A DNA stretch of 64,000 bases from Saonia flava (lineage in GTDB: Bacteria; Bacteroidota; Bacteroidia; Flavobacteriales; Flavobacteriaceae): NCBI RefSeq assembly GCF_011927795.1, contig NZ_JAATJJ010000001.1, forward strand, positions 1-64,000, written 5' to 3'. The notes under the pieces are model-generated. The model did no database searches. It was not told the DNA's origin and saw nothing but the letters and a program-made list of their open reading frames with translations. Of the stretch, positions 37,462-47,781 are shown piece by piece. Both the position numbers and the translations under genes were made by a program. The number at the start of each line of letters is the position of its first letter. The first letter of the stretch is position 1.

Positions 37462-38058
37462 TTATTTTTTAATCTCCTTAGTTACCAAAAGATCTAAGTA
37501 AGCCACTGTATTTATTAAGTATTTTCTGTCCTTTGTCATTGTTGACATAGCAACTGCACCTTGTAGCATGGTGTAAAGTTGTTTTGCGAATTGTAGTGGC
37601 GGTACCGGTAACTTTAGTTCATTGTTATTTACACCGTTTTCTATAACCAATGCAATTTTGCCTTCTATTTCCCTAATAGTTTCTTTTGTGGCTGCGGCTA
37701 ACAATGAGTTATTGTTTTGAGCATCTACACCAACGTTTAAGATGGGACAACCACCTAATTCATTAGTGAAAATATCATAGTTTTTGAAAAATCTTGTAAG
37801 GGAAAAAATCTTTTCCAAAGCTGACCCTTCAACATTTAAGCGCTCATCTATAGATTTAAGCAATTTCTTGCTATTGTATTCAAACGCTGACAAGGCCAAG
37901 GCCTCTTTATTTTCAAAATTCCCATATAAAGCACCTTTTGTTAAGCCAGTGGCATCGGTCAGGTCACTCATGCTTGTACCCATATACCCATATTTATTAA
38001 AAATGGGAGCTACTGTTTCAATAATATAAGCCTTAGTTTTTTGGGCTTTGGAGGTCAT
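37462..38058 (-). CDS. TetR/AcrR family transcriptional regulator
   Basis: 198 residues. N-terminal TetR helix-turn-helix (about 10-55: IIETVAPIFNKYGYMGTSMSDLTDATGLTKGALYGNFENKE), then a ligand-binding helical domain of the YcdC/AcrR C-terminal type with GGCPILNVGVDAQ. A near-palindrome lies 32 bp upstream of the start, fitting self-repression. No transporter or enzyme gene is next to it in a way that identifies the target. Confidence 0.88.
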   Translation of the reverse strand: MTSKAQKTKAYIIETVAPIFNKYGYMGTSMSDLTDATGLTKGALYGNFENKEALALSAFEYNSKKLLKSIDERLNVEGSALEKIFSLTRFFKNYDIFTNELGGCPILNVGVDAQNNNSLLAAATKETIREIEGKIALVIENGVNNNELKLPVPPLQFAKQLYTMLQGAVAMSTMTKDRKYLINTVAYLDLLVTKEIKK

Positions 38059-38090
38059 TTGGGTTTTATTTTTTACGAATATAAAAAAAC

Positions 38091-38110
38091 TATATACTGT
38101 ATGGTATATA
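38091..38110. promoter_or_regulatory. Candidate TetR operator (autoregulation)
   Basis: TATATACTGTATGGTATATA: 7-bp perfect arms (TATATAC/GTATATA) around a 6-bp centre, 32 bp before the tetR start and after the clpB terminator. Position and size suit a TetR dimer site. The AT-rich arms make a chance match possible. Confidence 0.45.
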
Positions 38111-38120
38111 TTTTAACTAA

Positions 38121-38152
38121 AAATAGGCATTCATTATAGTGAATGCCTATTT
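38121..38152 (-). terminator. Rho-independent terminator of clpB
   Basis: A 13-bp perfect stem (AAATAGGCATTCA with TGAATGCCTATTT) around a 6-nt loop, 17 bp past the clpB stop, followed on the minus strand by TTTTTAG. It separates clpB from tetR. Confidence 0.88.
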
Positions 38153-38168
38153 GTTATAAATTAGAATA

Positions 38169-40769
38169 TTATTTTACTAATTCATTTTGATTCCTAAAAA
38201 CTAAATTATCATCAAAAGCATCTATTAAAATTATACTTTCGGCCTTTACTTCCCCACTTAGAAGTTCCTTGGACAATTTATTTAAAACCTCTTTTTGTAT
38301 TAGTCTTTTTATTGGTCTTGCTCCATATTGTGGGTCATAACCTTTATTGGCCAAATAAATAATTGCTTCTTCAGTGGCATCAACAGTAATATGCTGCTTA
38401 GAAAGCATTTTTTTAAGTTGCCCTAATTGAAGCTTAACAATTTGCTTAATGTTATCTCTATTTAATGGAGTAAACATAATAATGTCGTCTATCCTATTTA
38501 AAAATTCGGGTCGAATTGTTTTTTTCAATAAACCAAGAACTTCCACTCTGGCAGCTTCTGTTGCACTATATATATCCTTATTGTCTTCAAATTTCTCTTG
38601 GATAATATGACTTCCCATATTACTGGTCATAATAATAATTGTGTTTTTAAAATCAGCAATACGACCTTTATTGTCTGTTAATCTTCCTTCATCCAAAACT
38701 TGTAACAATATATTAAATGTATCTGGGTGAGCCTTTTCAATTTCATCTAAAAGAACAACCGAATAGGGCCTTCTCCTTACAGCTTCGGTCAATTGACCTC
38801 CTTCATCATAACCTACATATCCAGGAGGTGCCCCAACCAGTCTACTAACTGAATGGCGTTCTTGGTATTCGCTCATATCTATTCTTGTCATGGCATTTTC
38901 ATCATCAAAGAGATAGGACGCTAGGGTTTTAGCAAGTTCTGTTTTACCAACTCCAGTGGTTCCCAGGAATAAGAAGGAACCAATTGGTCTCTTGGCGTCC
39001 TGAAGGCCTGCTCTACTTCTGCGAATGGCATCGGAAACAGCTTGTATCGCCTCTTCTTGACCTACAACCCTTTTATGTAGAACATTTTCTAGCTTTAACA
39101 GTTTCTCACGTTCACTTTGAAGCATTTTTTGCACAGGTATACCAGTCCATTTGGCTACCACTTCTGCAATATCTTCACTGGTTACTTCTTCTTTTATTAA
39201 AGTTCCCGCTTCTTGCTGAGCTTCCAATTCTTTTTGTAATACCTCTAGCTGTTCATTAGCTTCTTTTATTTTACCATAACGCAATTCAGCCACTTTTCCA
39301 TAGTCCCCATTACGCTCTGCACGCTCGGCCTCCAACTTAAAGTTTTCAATATCTTGTTTTGTTTTTTGAATATTGTCAACTACGGTTTTTTCACTTTCCC
39401 ATTTGGCAAAAATTTCATTTCGCTCTTCTTTTAAGTTAGCTAAATCAACATTTAGTATTTTCAGTTTTGCTTGGTCATTTTCTCTTTTAATGGCCTCAAT
39501 CTCAATTTCCAACTGCATAATTTTACGATCAAGAACATCTAAATCCTCGGGCTTGGAATTAATTTCCATCCTAAGTTTGGACGCCGCCTCATCCATAAGA
39601 TCAATCGCTTTATCTGGCAAAAATCTATTCGTAATATAACGTTGTGACAATTCCACGGCAGCTATGACCGCTTCATCTTTTATTTGAACTTTGTGGTGGG
39701 CCTCATATTTTTCTTTTATACCACGAAGGATTGAAATTGCACTTTCCGTATCGGGTTCGTTTACAATTACTTTTTGAAACCGTCTTTCTAGTGCTTTGTC
39801 CTTTTCAAAATATTTTTGGTATTCATCTAAAGTAGTTGCTCCAATGGCACGAAGTTCTCCTCTAGCCAATGCAGGTTTTAGAATATTTGCAGCGTCCATG
39901 GCTCCTTGTCCACCACCAGCTCCAACAAGAGTATGGATTTCATCAATGAATAATACAATGTTTCCATCGGAAGAAGTAACCTCTTTTATTACTGCTTTTA
40001 ATCTTTCCTCAAACTCACCTTTATACTTGGCTCCTGCAATTAAAGCCCCCATATCTAAGGAATAGATTATTTTATCCTTTAAATTTTCTGGAATATCGCC
40101 TTGTACAATTCTATGTGCCAATCCTTCCGCTATTGCGGTTTTACCTACCCCAGGTTCACCAACCAACATAGGGTTGTTTTTTGTTCTTCTAGATAGTATT
40201 TGAAGAATACGACGTATTTCTTCATCTCTACCAATTACAGGGTCGAGTTTGCCGCTATCAGCAAGCTCATTTAGATTTTTCGCATATTTATTTAAGGAGT
40301 TGTACGTATCTTCCGCACTTTGGGAAGTCACTTTGCCGCCTTTTCTTAGCTCATCAATTGCAGCCTGTAAATGTTTTTCTGTTACGCCTTGGTCTTTTAA
40401 AATTTGTGAAATTTTGCTTTTAGACTTAAATATGGCCAAAAGTAAATGTTCAATGGAAACAAATTCATCTTCCATTTTTTTTGCAATAATCCCGGCTTCA
40501 GTCAATGTTTTTCCACCTTCCCTGGAAAGCATAATATCTCCTCCAGAAACTTTGGGAAAACTTTCTAAATCTTTTTCAAGGATTTGATTTACTAAAGAAA
40601 CATTGACATTTAGTTTCTTCAGAATAAAAGGCATTACATTTTCATCAACTTCTGAGATGGCCTTAAAAAGGTGCTCGTTTTCTATCTGTTGATGTCCAAA
40701 GCCCTGGGCAATCTGCTGTGCCTGCTGAATAGCCTCTTGCGATTTTGTGGTAAAATTATTTAAGTTCAT
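38169..40769 (-). CDS. clpB: ATP-dependent chaperone ClpB
   Basis: 866 residues, full length. N-terminal Clp_N repeats ([18 protein letters not shown]), AAA1 with [15 protein letters not shown], a middle coiled-coil domain (about 400-525), and AAA2 with [15 protein letters not shown] and the arginine finger region. Disaggregase working with DnaK. No HrcA (CIRCE) site was noticed upstream. Transcribed alone and closed by its own terminator. Confidence 0.96.
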   Translation of the reverse strand: MNLNNFTTKSQEAIQQAQQIAQGFGHQQIENEHLFKAISEVDENVMPFILKKLNVNVSLVNQILEKDLESFPKVSGGDIMLSREGGKTLTEAGIIAKKMEDEFVSIEHLLLAIFKSKSKISQILKDQGVTEKHLQAAIDELRKGGKVTSQSAEDTYNSLNKYAKNLNELADSGKLDPVIGRDEEIRRILQILSRRTKNNPMLVGEPGVGKTAIAEGLAHRIVQGDIPENLKDKIIYSLDMGALIAGAKYKGEFEERLKAVIKEVTSSDGNIVLFIDEIHTLVGAGGGQGAMDAANILKPALARGELRAIGATTLDEYQKYFEKDKALERRFQKVIVNEPDTESAISILRGIKEKYEAHHKVQIKDEAVIAAVELSQRYITNRFLPDKAIDLMDEAASKLRMEINSKPEDLDVLDRKIMQLEIEIEAIKRENDQAKLKILNVDLANLKEERNEIFAKWESEKTVVDNIQKTKQDIENFKLEAERAERNGDYGKVAELRYGKIKEANEQLEVLQKELEAQQEAGTLIKEEVTSEDIAEVVAKWTGIPVQKMLQSEREKLLKLENVLHKRVVGQEEAIQAVSDAIRRSRAGLQDAKRPIGSFLFLGTTGVGKTELAKTLASYLFDDENAMTRIDMSEYQERHSVSRLVGAPPGYVGYDEGGQLTEAVRRRPYSVVLLDEIEKAHPDTFNILLQVLDEGRLTDNKGRIADFKNTIIIMTSNMGSHIIQEKFEDNKDIYSATEAARVEVLGLLKKTIRPEFLNRIDDIIMFTPLNRDNIKQIVKLQLGQLKKMLSKQHITVDATEEAIIYLANKGYDPQYGARPIKRLIQKEVLNKLSKELLSGEVKAESIILIDAFDDNLVFRNQNELVK

Positions 40770-40935
40770 TATAGATATATTTTTTGTTGTTATTGTTTAC
40801 TTTTGAAATGTTATAGTCAACAACCCTACCAAGCAAAGGGATGCGACAAAATGACATATTTCACTAAGAAAAAGGAGACATTTTGACATCGTGTAAGTAT
40901 TTGTGGTTTGCTCGACTTAACAATAAAATTAGTAA

Positions 40936-41331
40936 ATGGGATTGATAAATAGTTTATTTGGAAAGAAGAATCCAGATGTGCAAAAGGAAAAAAAAGAAAT
41001 TAAATGGATTCCATTGGTTTCCATAAATCAGCTTGAAGAAATTGCGGATAAATCTAATACTAAACTTCAAATTATATTTAAACATTCTACTACTTGTGGT
41101 ATTAGTAGAATGGTGTTTAAGCTGTTTACCAACAGCTTTGAGGTTCCTGATAATAATGTGGATGCCTATTATCTTGATTTGCACCAGTATCAAGAAGTAT
41201 CAAATGAAACGGGCTATAAATTTCAGGTGATTCACCAATCCCCACAGTTATTGGTCATTAAAAATGGAGTAGTGGTAGCCCATGCTTCACATGGAGCAAT
41301 AGAGGAAATTAAGGTTAAAGATTATATATAA
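40936..41331 (+). CDS. ytxJ: Bacillithiol system redox-active protein YtxJ
   Basis: 131 residues. Thioredoxin-like fold with a single Cys in HSTTCGISRMV, the monothiol signature of YtxJ (DUF2847), then HQSPQLLVIKNG with the cis-Pro. The family is thought to act as a bacilliredoxin in organisms that make bacillithiol, which implies that thiol here. It is monocistronic with a bidirectional terminator. Confidence 0.9.
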   Translation: MGLINSLFGKKNPDVQKEKKEIKWIPLVSINQLEEIADKSNTKLQIIFKHSTTCGISRMVFKLFTNSFEVPDNNVDAYYLDLHQYQEVSNETGYKFQVIHQSPQLLVIKNGVVVAHASHGAIEEIKVKDYI

Positions 41332-41333
41332 AA

Positions 41334-41364
41334 GAAAAGCCCTGTAAATCAGGGCTTTTCTTTT
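41334..41364. terminator. Bidirectional terminator between ytxJ and a convergent lipoprotein gene
   Basis: An 11-bp stem (GAAAAGCCCTG with CAGGGCTTTTC) around a 5-nt loop, with A and T runs on each side. It starts 2 bp after ytxJ and just reaches the stop of the convergent gene. Confidence 0.9.
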
Positions 41365-42550
41365 AATTAAAATGGTGTCGTTTAACTATTTCTTTTAATC
41401 TAAGTTTTAAGTCTTCTCCAGCATCATAAACCATTTGTTCATTACTTGGAAATGGTACCTGTGCTAGATTAAGCAAGGACAATTGGTTGTTTTCCAAAGC
41501 CCTTTTATCTCCATCGTGTTGTGCATAAATATGTTCAAAGATAAACTCACTGCTCAATGGATAAGAATTTATTTGTTGTTTGGACTTTAAATCTATGAAA
41601 CTAACCTGGCCCACTACTTGGGCAGACTTTGTTTGTTCAAATTGATAAAAATCACATCTTATAGTTTTAAACTTATCTATTTTGATATCATTTCCTAAAC
41701 TATCTTTTACCACGTTTCCGTTATTATCAAGGGCATAACTAAAGCCATCTTTAACTTGCTTTTCTTTTATGATTTGAATTTCCTTAATATGCTCTGGAGA
41801 AATATTTATTTCTCTAAAGGCGACCTTCATTTCATAATCATACTTTATTTCACTTAATGGAGAAGTATGGTACTCGGTCCACAAGTTGTCCAATCCGTAG
41901 GTGTTAAAATTTAGAAGTTCCTCCTGCAAGCGCTCTGGAACAATTTGTTCCGTATCATTTACCATATCTACTTTTACAAAATCCAACCCTTTTGTATATG
42001 CTTCTTCCATTTTTTGTTTGCTGTCCGCATAGCCTGGATTGATCTCATTTAGATATTTAAAATCCTCATATGCCTTTCTGAAATCATATTTTTGAACGGC
42101 GTTATCCAATAATGTCAATCCATTTTGGTACAAATAGTCTGATAGTTCATTTTTGGAACTGATGATTTTATTGCTATAATCTTTAAAAGCGAATTTGGCA
42201 TTTCTATTTTCATCGTAAATAGGTAGTGGCAATATTGGCTTTATTCTTTCTTGAATACTTTTAAGATTGTTGTATCCATTATAAATATTTTCCAAATTTG
42301 CCGGGTTCCCATCTTTTTGCAAAAATGAAATACGCTCCAACTCTTGGATCATATTTTTCTCAAATGCTTCTTCTAACAATAAGATATAAGGTTGGTGCCC
42401 TTTCTTTGTTTTATTGTCTGCTAAGTTCTTTAAAGCCTTATTGATTGCACTGTTATAATTTCCAGTGTTAATGGCTTCCTGAGTTTTTTTAACCCCTCCG
42501 CAAGCGATTAAAAAAACAATGACGATACTAAAAAGTAATGCTTTTTTCAT
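41363..42550 (-). CDS. Predicted lipoprotein with TPR-like N-terminal part, unknown function
   Basis: 395 residues from the ATG at 42550 (MKKALLFSIVIVF), with lipobox ending IAC-G (Cys at about 17); the frame extends further upstream but without a signal there. The N-terminal half is helical (EAINTGNYNSAINKALKNLADNK) as in tetratricopeptide proteins, while the C-terminal half is beta-rich with FKTIRCDFYQFEQTKSAQVVGQVSFIDL. I do not recognise the family. Convergent with ytxJ. Confidence 0.75.
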   Translation of the reverse strand: MKKALLFSIVIVFLIACGGVKKTQEAINTGNYNSAINKALKNLADNKTKKGHQPYILLLEEAFEKNMIQELERISFLQKDGNPANLENIYNGYNNLKSIQERIKPILPLPIYDENRNAKFAFKDYSNKIISSKNELSDYLYQNGLTLLDNAVQKYDFRKAYEDFKYLNEINPGYADSKQKMEEAYTKGLDFVKVDMVNDTEQIVPERLQEELLNFNTYGLDNLWTEYHTSPLSEIKYDYEMKVAFREINISPEHIKEIQIIKEKQVKDGFSYALDNNGNVVKDSLGNDIKIDKFKTIRCDFYQFEQTKSAQVVGQVSFIDLKSKQQINSYPLSSEFIFEHIYAQHDGDKRALENNQLSLLNLAQVPFPSNEQMVYDAGEDLKLRLKEIVKRHHFN

Positions 42551-42813
42551 AATGATACATTTTAGGGTTTTGAAGGTTAAATCCAATTGCCGTGCCAAAA
42601 CCAACTAAAATGGTAACGTAAAACGATAAAGTTTCTTATAAATCTGTTGAAATACTATATTTTTTAGGAATTCAAGCATTAACATAAAGGGATTAATATT
42701 TCTTTATTTATTAGGGCGATGAGCACATTTTTGACCCAACTAAATTGTTGATTTTTGTTTAATAAGTTTTTTATCTTAAATGGTTTTTCTTTTATTAAAC
42801 AAAGCACAATTTG

Positions 42814-42821
42814 TATTTTTG
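42814..42821 (+). promoter_or_regulatory. Candidate -7 element of the glyA promoter
   Basis: TATTTTTG fits TAnnTTTG, 21 nt before the glyA ATG. A TTA rather than TTG lies near the usual -33 spacing. The rest of the 292-bp gap before glyA holds no gene and no riboswitch that I can recognise. Confidence 0.45.
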
Positions 42822-42842
42822 CGCCTTATTCAATAGCCTATC

Positions 42843-44117
42843 ATGCAAAGAGACATTAAAATATTTGATTTAATAGAACAAGAAAAAGAGCGCCAAAGTA
42901 ATGGAATAGAACTGATAGCCTCTGAAAACTTTGTAAGTCCACAGGTAATGGAAGCTGCCGGGTCTGTTCTTACCAATAAATATGCAGAGGGATATCCTGG
43001 GAAAAGATATTATGGTGGGTGTGAAGTAGTAGATGTGGTTGAGCAAATTGCCATTGATAGGGCAAAAGAACTTTTTGGAGCGGCGTATGCGAACGTGCAA
43101 CCACATTCGGGTTCTCAAGCCAACGCGTCCGTATACCACGCTTGTTTAAAACCTGGAGATACAATATTGGGGTTTGATCTATCCCATGGAGGTCATTTAA
43201 CCCATGGTTCTCCTGTAAATTTTTCGGGAAGACTTTATAATCCTGTGTTTTATGGTGTTGATGAAGAAACAGGTGAGCTGAATTATGACAGAATTCAAGA
43301 AATTGCTGAAAAAGAAAAACCCAAAATGATCATTGCTGGAGCTTCAGCGTATTCCAGAGATATGGATTTTGAACGTTTTAGAGAAATTGCCGATAGCGTA
43401 AATGCCTTGTTATTGGCAGATATATCGCATCCGGCAGGATTAATTGCAAAGGGAATTTTAAATGATCCGATTCCCCATTGTCACATTGTCACCACAACAA
43501 CCCATAAAACATTAAGGGGACCAAGAGGAGGACTTATACTGATGGGTAAAGATTTTGACAATCCTTTTGGTATTAAACTTAAGAACGGAAATCTTCGAAA
43601 AATGTCTGCATTATTGGACTTAGCGGTATTCCCAGGAAACCAAGGAGGACCATTAGAACATATTATTGCAGCTAAAGCCATTGCGTTTGGAGAAGCATTG
43701 TCTGATGAGTTTTTACATTATATGTTACAGGTAAAGAAAAATGCCGCGGCCATGGCCAGTGCTTTTGTTGCAAAAGATTATAAAATTATTTCTGGAGGAA
43801 CCGACAACCATATGATGTTGATAGATTTAAGAAATAAGAACATCACAGGTAAAGACGCTGAGAAGGCTTTGGTCATGGCAGAGATAACTGCTAATAAGAA
43901 CATGGTTCCTTTTGATGATAAATCACCGTTTATAACTTCTGGTATTCGTTTTGGTACTGCTGCAATTACCACTCGCGGGTTAAAAGAGAATGATATGGAA
44001 ACTATAGTAGATTTAGTCGACGAAGTGATATGTAGCCCGGAAGATGAAAAAGTTCTGGGAAGTGTAAAAAGGAAAGTGAACGATTTGATGAAAAATCGTG
44101 CTTTGTTCAATATCTAA
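42843..44117 (+). CDS. glyA: Serine hydroxymethyltransferase
   Basis: 424 residues. Family landmarks: [33 protein letters not shown], the PLP lysine in [15 protein letters not shown], and [14 protein letters not shown]. It converts serine and tetrahydrofolate to glycine and methylenetetrahydrofolate. Transcribed alone. The 33-bp gap to the convergent hypothetical gene holds no clear terminator. Confidence 0.96.
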   Translation: MQRDIKIFDLIEQEKERQSNGIELIASENFVSPQVMEAAGSVLTNKYAEGYPGKRYYGGCEVVDVVEQIAIDRAKELFGAAYANVQPHSGSQANASVYHACLKPGDTILGFDLSHGGHLTHGSPVNFSGRLYNPVFYGVDEETGELNYDRIQEIAEKEKPKMIIAGASAYSRDMDFERFREIADSVNALLLADISHPAGLIAKGILNDPIPHCHIVTTTTHKTLRGPRGGLILMGKDFDNPFGIKLKNGNLRKMSALLDLAVFPGNQGGPLEHIIAAKAIAFGEALSDEFLHYMLQVKKNAAAMASAFVAKDYKIISGGTDNHMMLIDLRNKNITGKDAEKALVMAEITANKNMVPFDDKSPFITSGIRFGTAAITTRGLKENDMETIVDLVDEVICSPEDEKVLGSVKRKVNDLMKNRALFNI

Positions 44118-44150
44118 TTTATCTTAAACTATTTTTTAGGAAAATGGAGC

Positions 44151-44804
44151 TTATTGGCTTAGAATATGAAGGTCATTCCTCAATATACTATTCTTGTACA
44201 AGTCATATACAATAGCTACTTCCCTAGATTGAATGTATAGTCCCCAATATTTATAATAGTCATTTTTTACACCTAAACCATTCTTCACTTTTGATAATTG
44301 GTTTTCCTCAAAAACTGGGATATACACTTCATATGGAGTTTCCAAAGCACAGGTGGTAAAAGACGAATGGTGTATGATGATTTTTTTTAGAATAGATTCT
44401 ATTTGCTCTGGAATACTTTTAGGGTAAATTTTTTGTATTGTAAAAGAAGTTGTCGTTGTGTTGATATTTATTTCCTCAATATCTATATAAGTCTCATTTG
44501 TTTTTTCTAGATCAAGTAGAAATTTGCTAAAAGCAGTTAATTTTACTTTATTCTTTATGGATGATATACAATCCTCAAGATTTATGAGGTCATTGAATTG
44601 AATCATTTCAATAAGATTCATATTAAAATTCAACTCCAATACTAGATTTATGGAAATATCTCTTGACGAATAGGAACGAATAACTGCATTGCAAAAATAT
44701 TCCTTTTCTAATACTTGCTTGAAAACATCAAGACCTTTTACATGAATTGTATTATCACTATCAAAACGAAATGAATTAGTATATACATTTTCTCTTAAAG
44801 ACAT
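44151..44804 (-). CDS. Hypothetical 217-residue cytoplasmic protein, end of the signalling cluster
   Basis: 217 residues, no signal peptide or membrane segment. An alpha/beta protein with no motif I recognise; notable features are a Cys-containing strand KEYFCNAVIRSYSS, a Thr-rich strand NINTTTTSF, and the C-terminal YYKYWGLYIQSREVAIVYDLYKN. It is the last of five minus-strand genes from 48.8 kb. A 25-bp inverted repeat (AAAACCATA-N7-TATGGTTTT) lies 65 bp upstream, with a candidate -7 box TAGTTTTG at 44834-44841. The same repeat and spacing precede the LytTR gene, so the two are probably co-regulated. Confidence 0.75.
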   Translation of the reverse strand: MSLRENVYTNSFRFDSDNTIHVKGLDVFKQVLEKEYFCNAVIRSYSSRDISINLVLELNFNMNLIEMIQFNDLINLEDCISSIKNKVKLTAFSKFLLDLEKTNETYIDIEEININTTTTSFTIQKIYPKSIPEQIESILKKIIIHHSSFTTCALETPYEVYIPVFEENQLSKVKNGLGVKNDYYKYWGLYIQSREVAIVYDLYKNSILRNDLHILSQ

Positions 44805-44869
44805 ATTAATGGAATTATAACAAGCGTCTTTAACAAAACTATATCATTAAAATCAATGTATTTTATATA

Positions 44870-44894
44870 AAAACCATAAAAAAAATATGGTTTT
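44870..44894. promoter_or_regulatory. Inverted repeat operator, copy 1 (AAAACCATA-N7-TATGGTTTT)
   Basis: Nine-bp perfect arms around seven A residues. Its core ACCATA-N7-TATGGT recurs at 48860-48878. The centre (44882) is 41 bp from the 5' end of a TAGTTTTG -7 candidate on the minus strand, a position typical of an activator. Gene downstream: the 217-residue hypothetical. Confidence 0.6.
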
Positions 44895-44936
44895 ATACGA
44901 TTTTAATAAAAATGAAAGTATTTACTGACAGGAGTA

Positions 44937-45605
44937 TTAGATAAACCCTCTTTTTTTCGCCTCTGTGATTAAAGCAAGATCATTCTGTTTATCAATTCCA
45001 AAGATTGTTTTTAAGTGTCTTTTTCTATTTTCTATACTTGGTAAAGAAATGGAGACATAAGAAACTATGTCCTTTGTTTTAGTTCCCAATGATATATAAT
45101 AAAGTATTTTTCTATCATTTTCATCCAAAACAATATCATTTGCCATAGTTTTTCTAATGGCAACCAGAGCTTTTGAAGAATAATATGGAGGTACGGTCAT
45201 CACAGTATTGACCAAGTCCCTTAGGGATTTTGGGTCAATATCAGATTTCACCATATAACCGTCAGGGTTTACAGATTTAAGAATGCTATTTATTCGATAG
45301 TTATCATTAAATGAGGACATGAAAACAACTTTTGATTCTGGCACTATAGTACGGGCCAAAATTCCTAAGTCTTCCCCAGTTTGTGGTCTTTTCTCTTCAG
45401 AAGTAAACATTTGGATGTCCAAGAAAATAATATCATAATATAAGGATTTACTTGAAGCTTCAATTTTCTCCTTACCAAGATCATATGAATTGGCAATATC
45501 AACATGGACTTTATAGTCTTCAAAATCAATATCTTCCAATATGTATTTATAACCAATGATGGTCATTTCATGATCGTCAACCGCCAATATTCTTAAATTT
45601 CTCAT
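44937..45605 (-). CDS. NarL/LuxR-family response regulator
   Basis: 222 residues from the ATG at 45605 (MRNLRILAVDDHEM), a better start than the in-frame codon ten residues upstream. The receiver is complete: VDDHE, phospho-acceptor Asp in IIFLDIQMF, Ser in VVFMSSF and Lys in YMVKSD. The C-terminal LuxR-type helix-turn-helix has DRKILYYISLGTKTKDIVSYVSISLPSIENRKRHLK. It lies 45 bp after the TPR histidine kinase, its likely partner. A dyad operator suits this class, so it is my first candidate for the ACCATA-N7-TATGGT sites. Confidence 0.87.
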   Translation of the reverse strand: MRNLRILAVDDHEMTIIGYKYILEDIDFEDYKVHVDIANSYDLGKEKIEASSKSLYYDIIFLDIQMFTSEEKRPQTGEDLGILARTIVPESKVVFMSSFNDNYRINSILKSVNPDGYMVKSDIDPKSLRDLVNTVMTVPPYYSSKALVAIRKTMANDIVLDENDRKILYYISLGTKTKDIVSYVSISLPSIENRKRHLKTIFGIDKQNDLALITEAKKRGFI

Positions 45606-45650
45606 ATTCTTTAAGACTATCTTTTTTTTTCGCAAGATACGAAACCTTTA

Positions 45651-47714
45651 TCAAATCATATTTGGATCTATTGGTATTGTGAGAGTTACAATGGTCCCTT
45701 TTCCAATTTCACTATCTATTTTATAAGAACCTTGTAGCTTTTTCATTCTAGAAGTAATGTTCTTTAATCCTATACCTTTTCTTCTTTTATTAGCAATGAA
45801 ACCTTTGCCATCATCTTTAATATGCACAAGAATGGTGTTTGCCTCTACATTAAAATTTACTGATATATTGCTGGCCTCAGCATGTTTTAGACAGTTTTGA
45901 AGGCATTCTTGGACCACTCTATATAGATTTATTTTAATATCTCCATGCAATTGGTCCCATTCCATATCTTCATTGTAAACAAAGTCATAGGAAATGTTTC
46001 CTGACTCTCCGATTGTTTGGAGCAAATCCTGAATGGAAAGAATAAAATTAGTTACCTTTTCATAAGAATTATGATTTAGTTCATGGGATATGGTTCGTAT
46101 TTCTTCTTCCACTCCCTGCAATTTTTTAATTAACCCCTCCCTTTTCTCAACGACATCATCACCGGTCTTTTTATTCAATCCAGAAAGAATTAAACGGATA
46201 CCCAACATTTGTCCTAAAATACCATCGTGCAGTTCTTCAGAAATTCTCTTTTGTTCAAGGTGCTTGCCCTCTTCTACTTTCTCTTTTTGGGAAAGCATCA
46301 AATTAAAAATCTCTTCATTACTTTGCTGCTGGCTTTGTTGGAATTCCAATTTTTGGGTTTTTATACGTTGGAATATAATTACAAATAAAAGAACCCCCAG
46401 TAACAAGGAGGTAACCGCAATGCCAAACCATAAGCTTTTTTGTTGGTCCAATAACTCATTTTGCTCAATAAATTCATTGGTTTCAAAGCGTATACGTGCA
46501 AATTTATCCCGTATTCTACGATCTTCTTGCTGTAAACTGTCATTGAGCTTAAAGTATTGTTGGGCATATAAAGCTGCATTCTTAGAATCAATATTTGGTA
46601 AAAGTTGCAAAGTTTTTAATAACCTTTCATAATTCTTACTTTGTTCCGCCAAAGTTTTGGATTCCTTTAGATGTAAAACGGCGGTTGCAGTATCTGCCTT
46701 GTTTAGATAATATTCGGATAGACCATAATGAATAATAGACAAACCTTTAATGTTTTCCAAACTGTCTTGTATTCTTATAGCTTTTTTTAAAAGATTGAGG
46801 GGTTCAGCAGAGTTGTGATCCAATTTAATTGTGCTAACCGCTAGGTTAGTTAAAGCTTTAGCATACAAATCAGGGTTATGAAAAAATAAGCTGTCATTCG
46901 CAAGTACAGTTTTAAAATAATGGCTGGCCTTTTGGTGTTGGTTCTGTTCTTGATAAACATTGCCTAAATTGAGTTGTGTCATAGGCTCTAGCGTCCTATC
47001 TTTAGTAGAGGTTAAGTTTAAATATTCCAATGCTTGTTGGTGGTATTCCAATGCCTTGTCATACTCCTTTAAACTTAAAGCAATGTTGCCAAGTAGATTA
47101 TAGTAGCTATACAGACGACGATATTGGTTATATGGTTTTATAAGTTCAATGGCCCTAACCGTATTAATCTCACTCCCTGTGTAGTCTCTTGCACCTTCCT
47201 GAACCAGAGCCATATTGTATAACATTCTTGCCGCATGTATTTCATCTTCTATTGATAGATATATTCGTAAAGCTTCCTTGTAATTGTAATAGGAACTATC
47301 TAAAACTTTATAATCTTGGAAAAATGTTGCTAAATCCCAATGAACTTCTGCGTGGGCAATGGTATCCTTTGTTATCCTGCATAGATCCATTGTCCTATTA
47401 TTTAATTTTCTAAATAGAGTAGAATCTGGCAAATTAAGATAGGCAAGGGATATGTTGGAAAAATATTTGGTTTTTAAGGAATCATTATTTAGTTTTTCAG
47501 AACTATCGTACGCTTTTTTTAAAGCCTTTCTTCTTAAATCTAAAGGAAGGTCTATATTTCGTCCTTCCTCATTTACCCAATATAGAATGCTATCGTTTTT
47601 GGTGGGACTACTATTATTAACAAGAACCTCTTTTTTGCTACAAGAAATAATAAGGACTAATAGACTGTAGATAAATATCTTGTATATTTTTTTGTAGTAA
47701 AAATGGTTATTCAT
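45651..47714 (-). CDS. TPR-sensor histidine kinase (HisKA_3/NarX type)
   Basis: 687 residues from the ATG at 47714. An N-terminal lipobox-like sequence ends LIISC. Then several tetratricopeptide repeats (about 85-400, e.g. YDKALEYHQQALEYL), a membrane helix (about 425-447), a HisKA_3 dimerisation domain with RISEELHDGILGQML, and HATPase with DDGKGF and GIGLKNITSRM. The TPR part therefore lies outside the cytoplasm. A C-terminal catalytic core of this kind pairs with NarL/LuxR regulators, as found directly downstream. Confidence 0.88.
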   Translation of the reverse strand: MNNHFYYKKIYKIFIYSLLVLIISCSKKEVLVNNSSPTKNDSILYWVNEEGRNIDLPLDLRRKALKKAYDSSEKLNNDSLKTKYFSNISLAYLNLPDSTLFRKLNNRTMDLCRITKDTIAHAEVHWDLATFFQDYKVLDSSYYNYKEALRIYLSIEDEIHAARMLYNMALVQEGARDYTGSEINTVRAIELIKPYNQYRRLYSYYNLLGNIALSLKEYDKALEYHQQALEYLNLTSTKDRTLEPMTQLNLGNVYQEQNQHQKASHYFKTVLANDSLFFHNPDLYAKALTNLAVSTIKLDHNSAEPLNLLKKAIRIQDSLENIKGLSIIHYGLSEYYLNKADTATAVLHLKESKTLAEQSKNYERLLKTLQLLPNIDSKNAALYAQQYFKLNDSLQQEDRRIRDKFARIRFETNEFIEQNELLDQQKSLWFGIAVTSLLLGVLLFVIIFQRIKTQKLEFQQSQQQSNEEIFNLMLSQKEKVEEGKHLEQKRISEELHDGILGQMLGIRLILSGLNKKTGDDVVEKREGLIKKLQGVEEEIRTISHELNHNSYEKVTNFILSIQDLLQTIGESGNISYDFVYNEDMEWDQLHGDIKINLYRVVQECLQNCLKHAEASNISVNFNVEANTILVHIKDDGKGFIANKRRKGIGLKNITSRMKKLQGSYKIDSEIGKGTIVTLTIPIDPNMI

Positions 47715-47734
47715 TGTATACAAGATATAAAAAA

Positions 47735-47759
47735 AGCCTCAAATTATAGATTTGAGGCC
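47735..47759 (-). terminator. Terminator after the CxxCH mini-lipoprotein gene
   Basis: GCCTCAAAT pairs with ATTTGAGGC around a short loop, with TTTTTTT following on the minus strand. It lies between the mini-lipoprotein stop (47782) and the histidine kinase start (47714), so the small gene is its own transcript or is partly attenuated from the kinase. Confidence 0.82.
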
Positions 47760-47781
47760 TTTTAATATATTTAAACTACTA

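Noticed and set aside
38984-40587. Plus-strand open frames antisense to clpB
   Set aside because: clpB is intact on the other strand; these frames have no start context or recognisable domain.
42551-42842. Possible riboswitch before glyA
   Set aside because: No glycine, THF or SAM riboswitch core sequence or paired stems could be seen in this AT-rich gap.
46090-46632. 180-codon plus-strand frame opposite the TPR kinase
   Set aside because: It is antisense to the HisKA_3/HATPase region, rich in Ser/Phe/Cys, and has no family match that I recognise.
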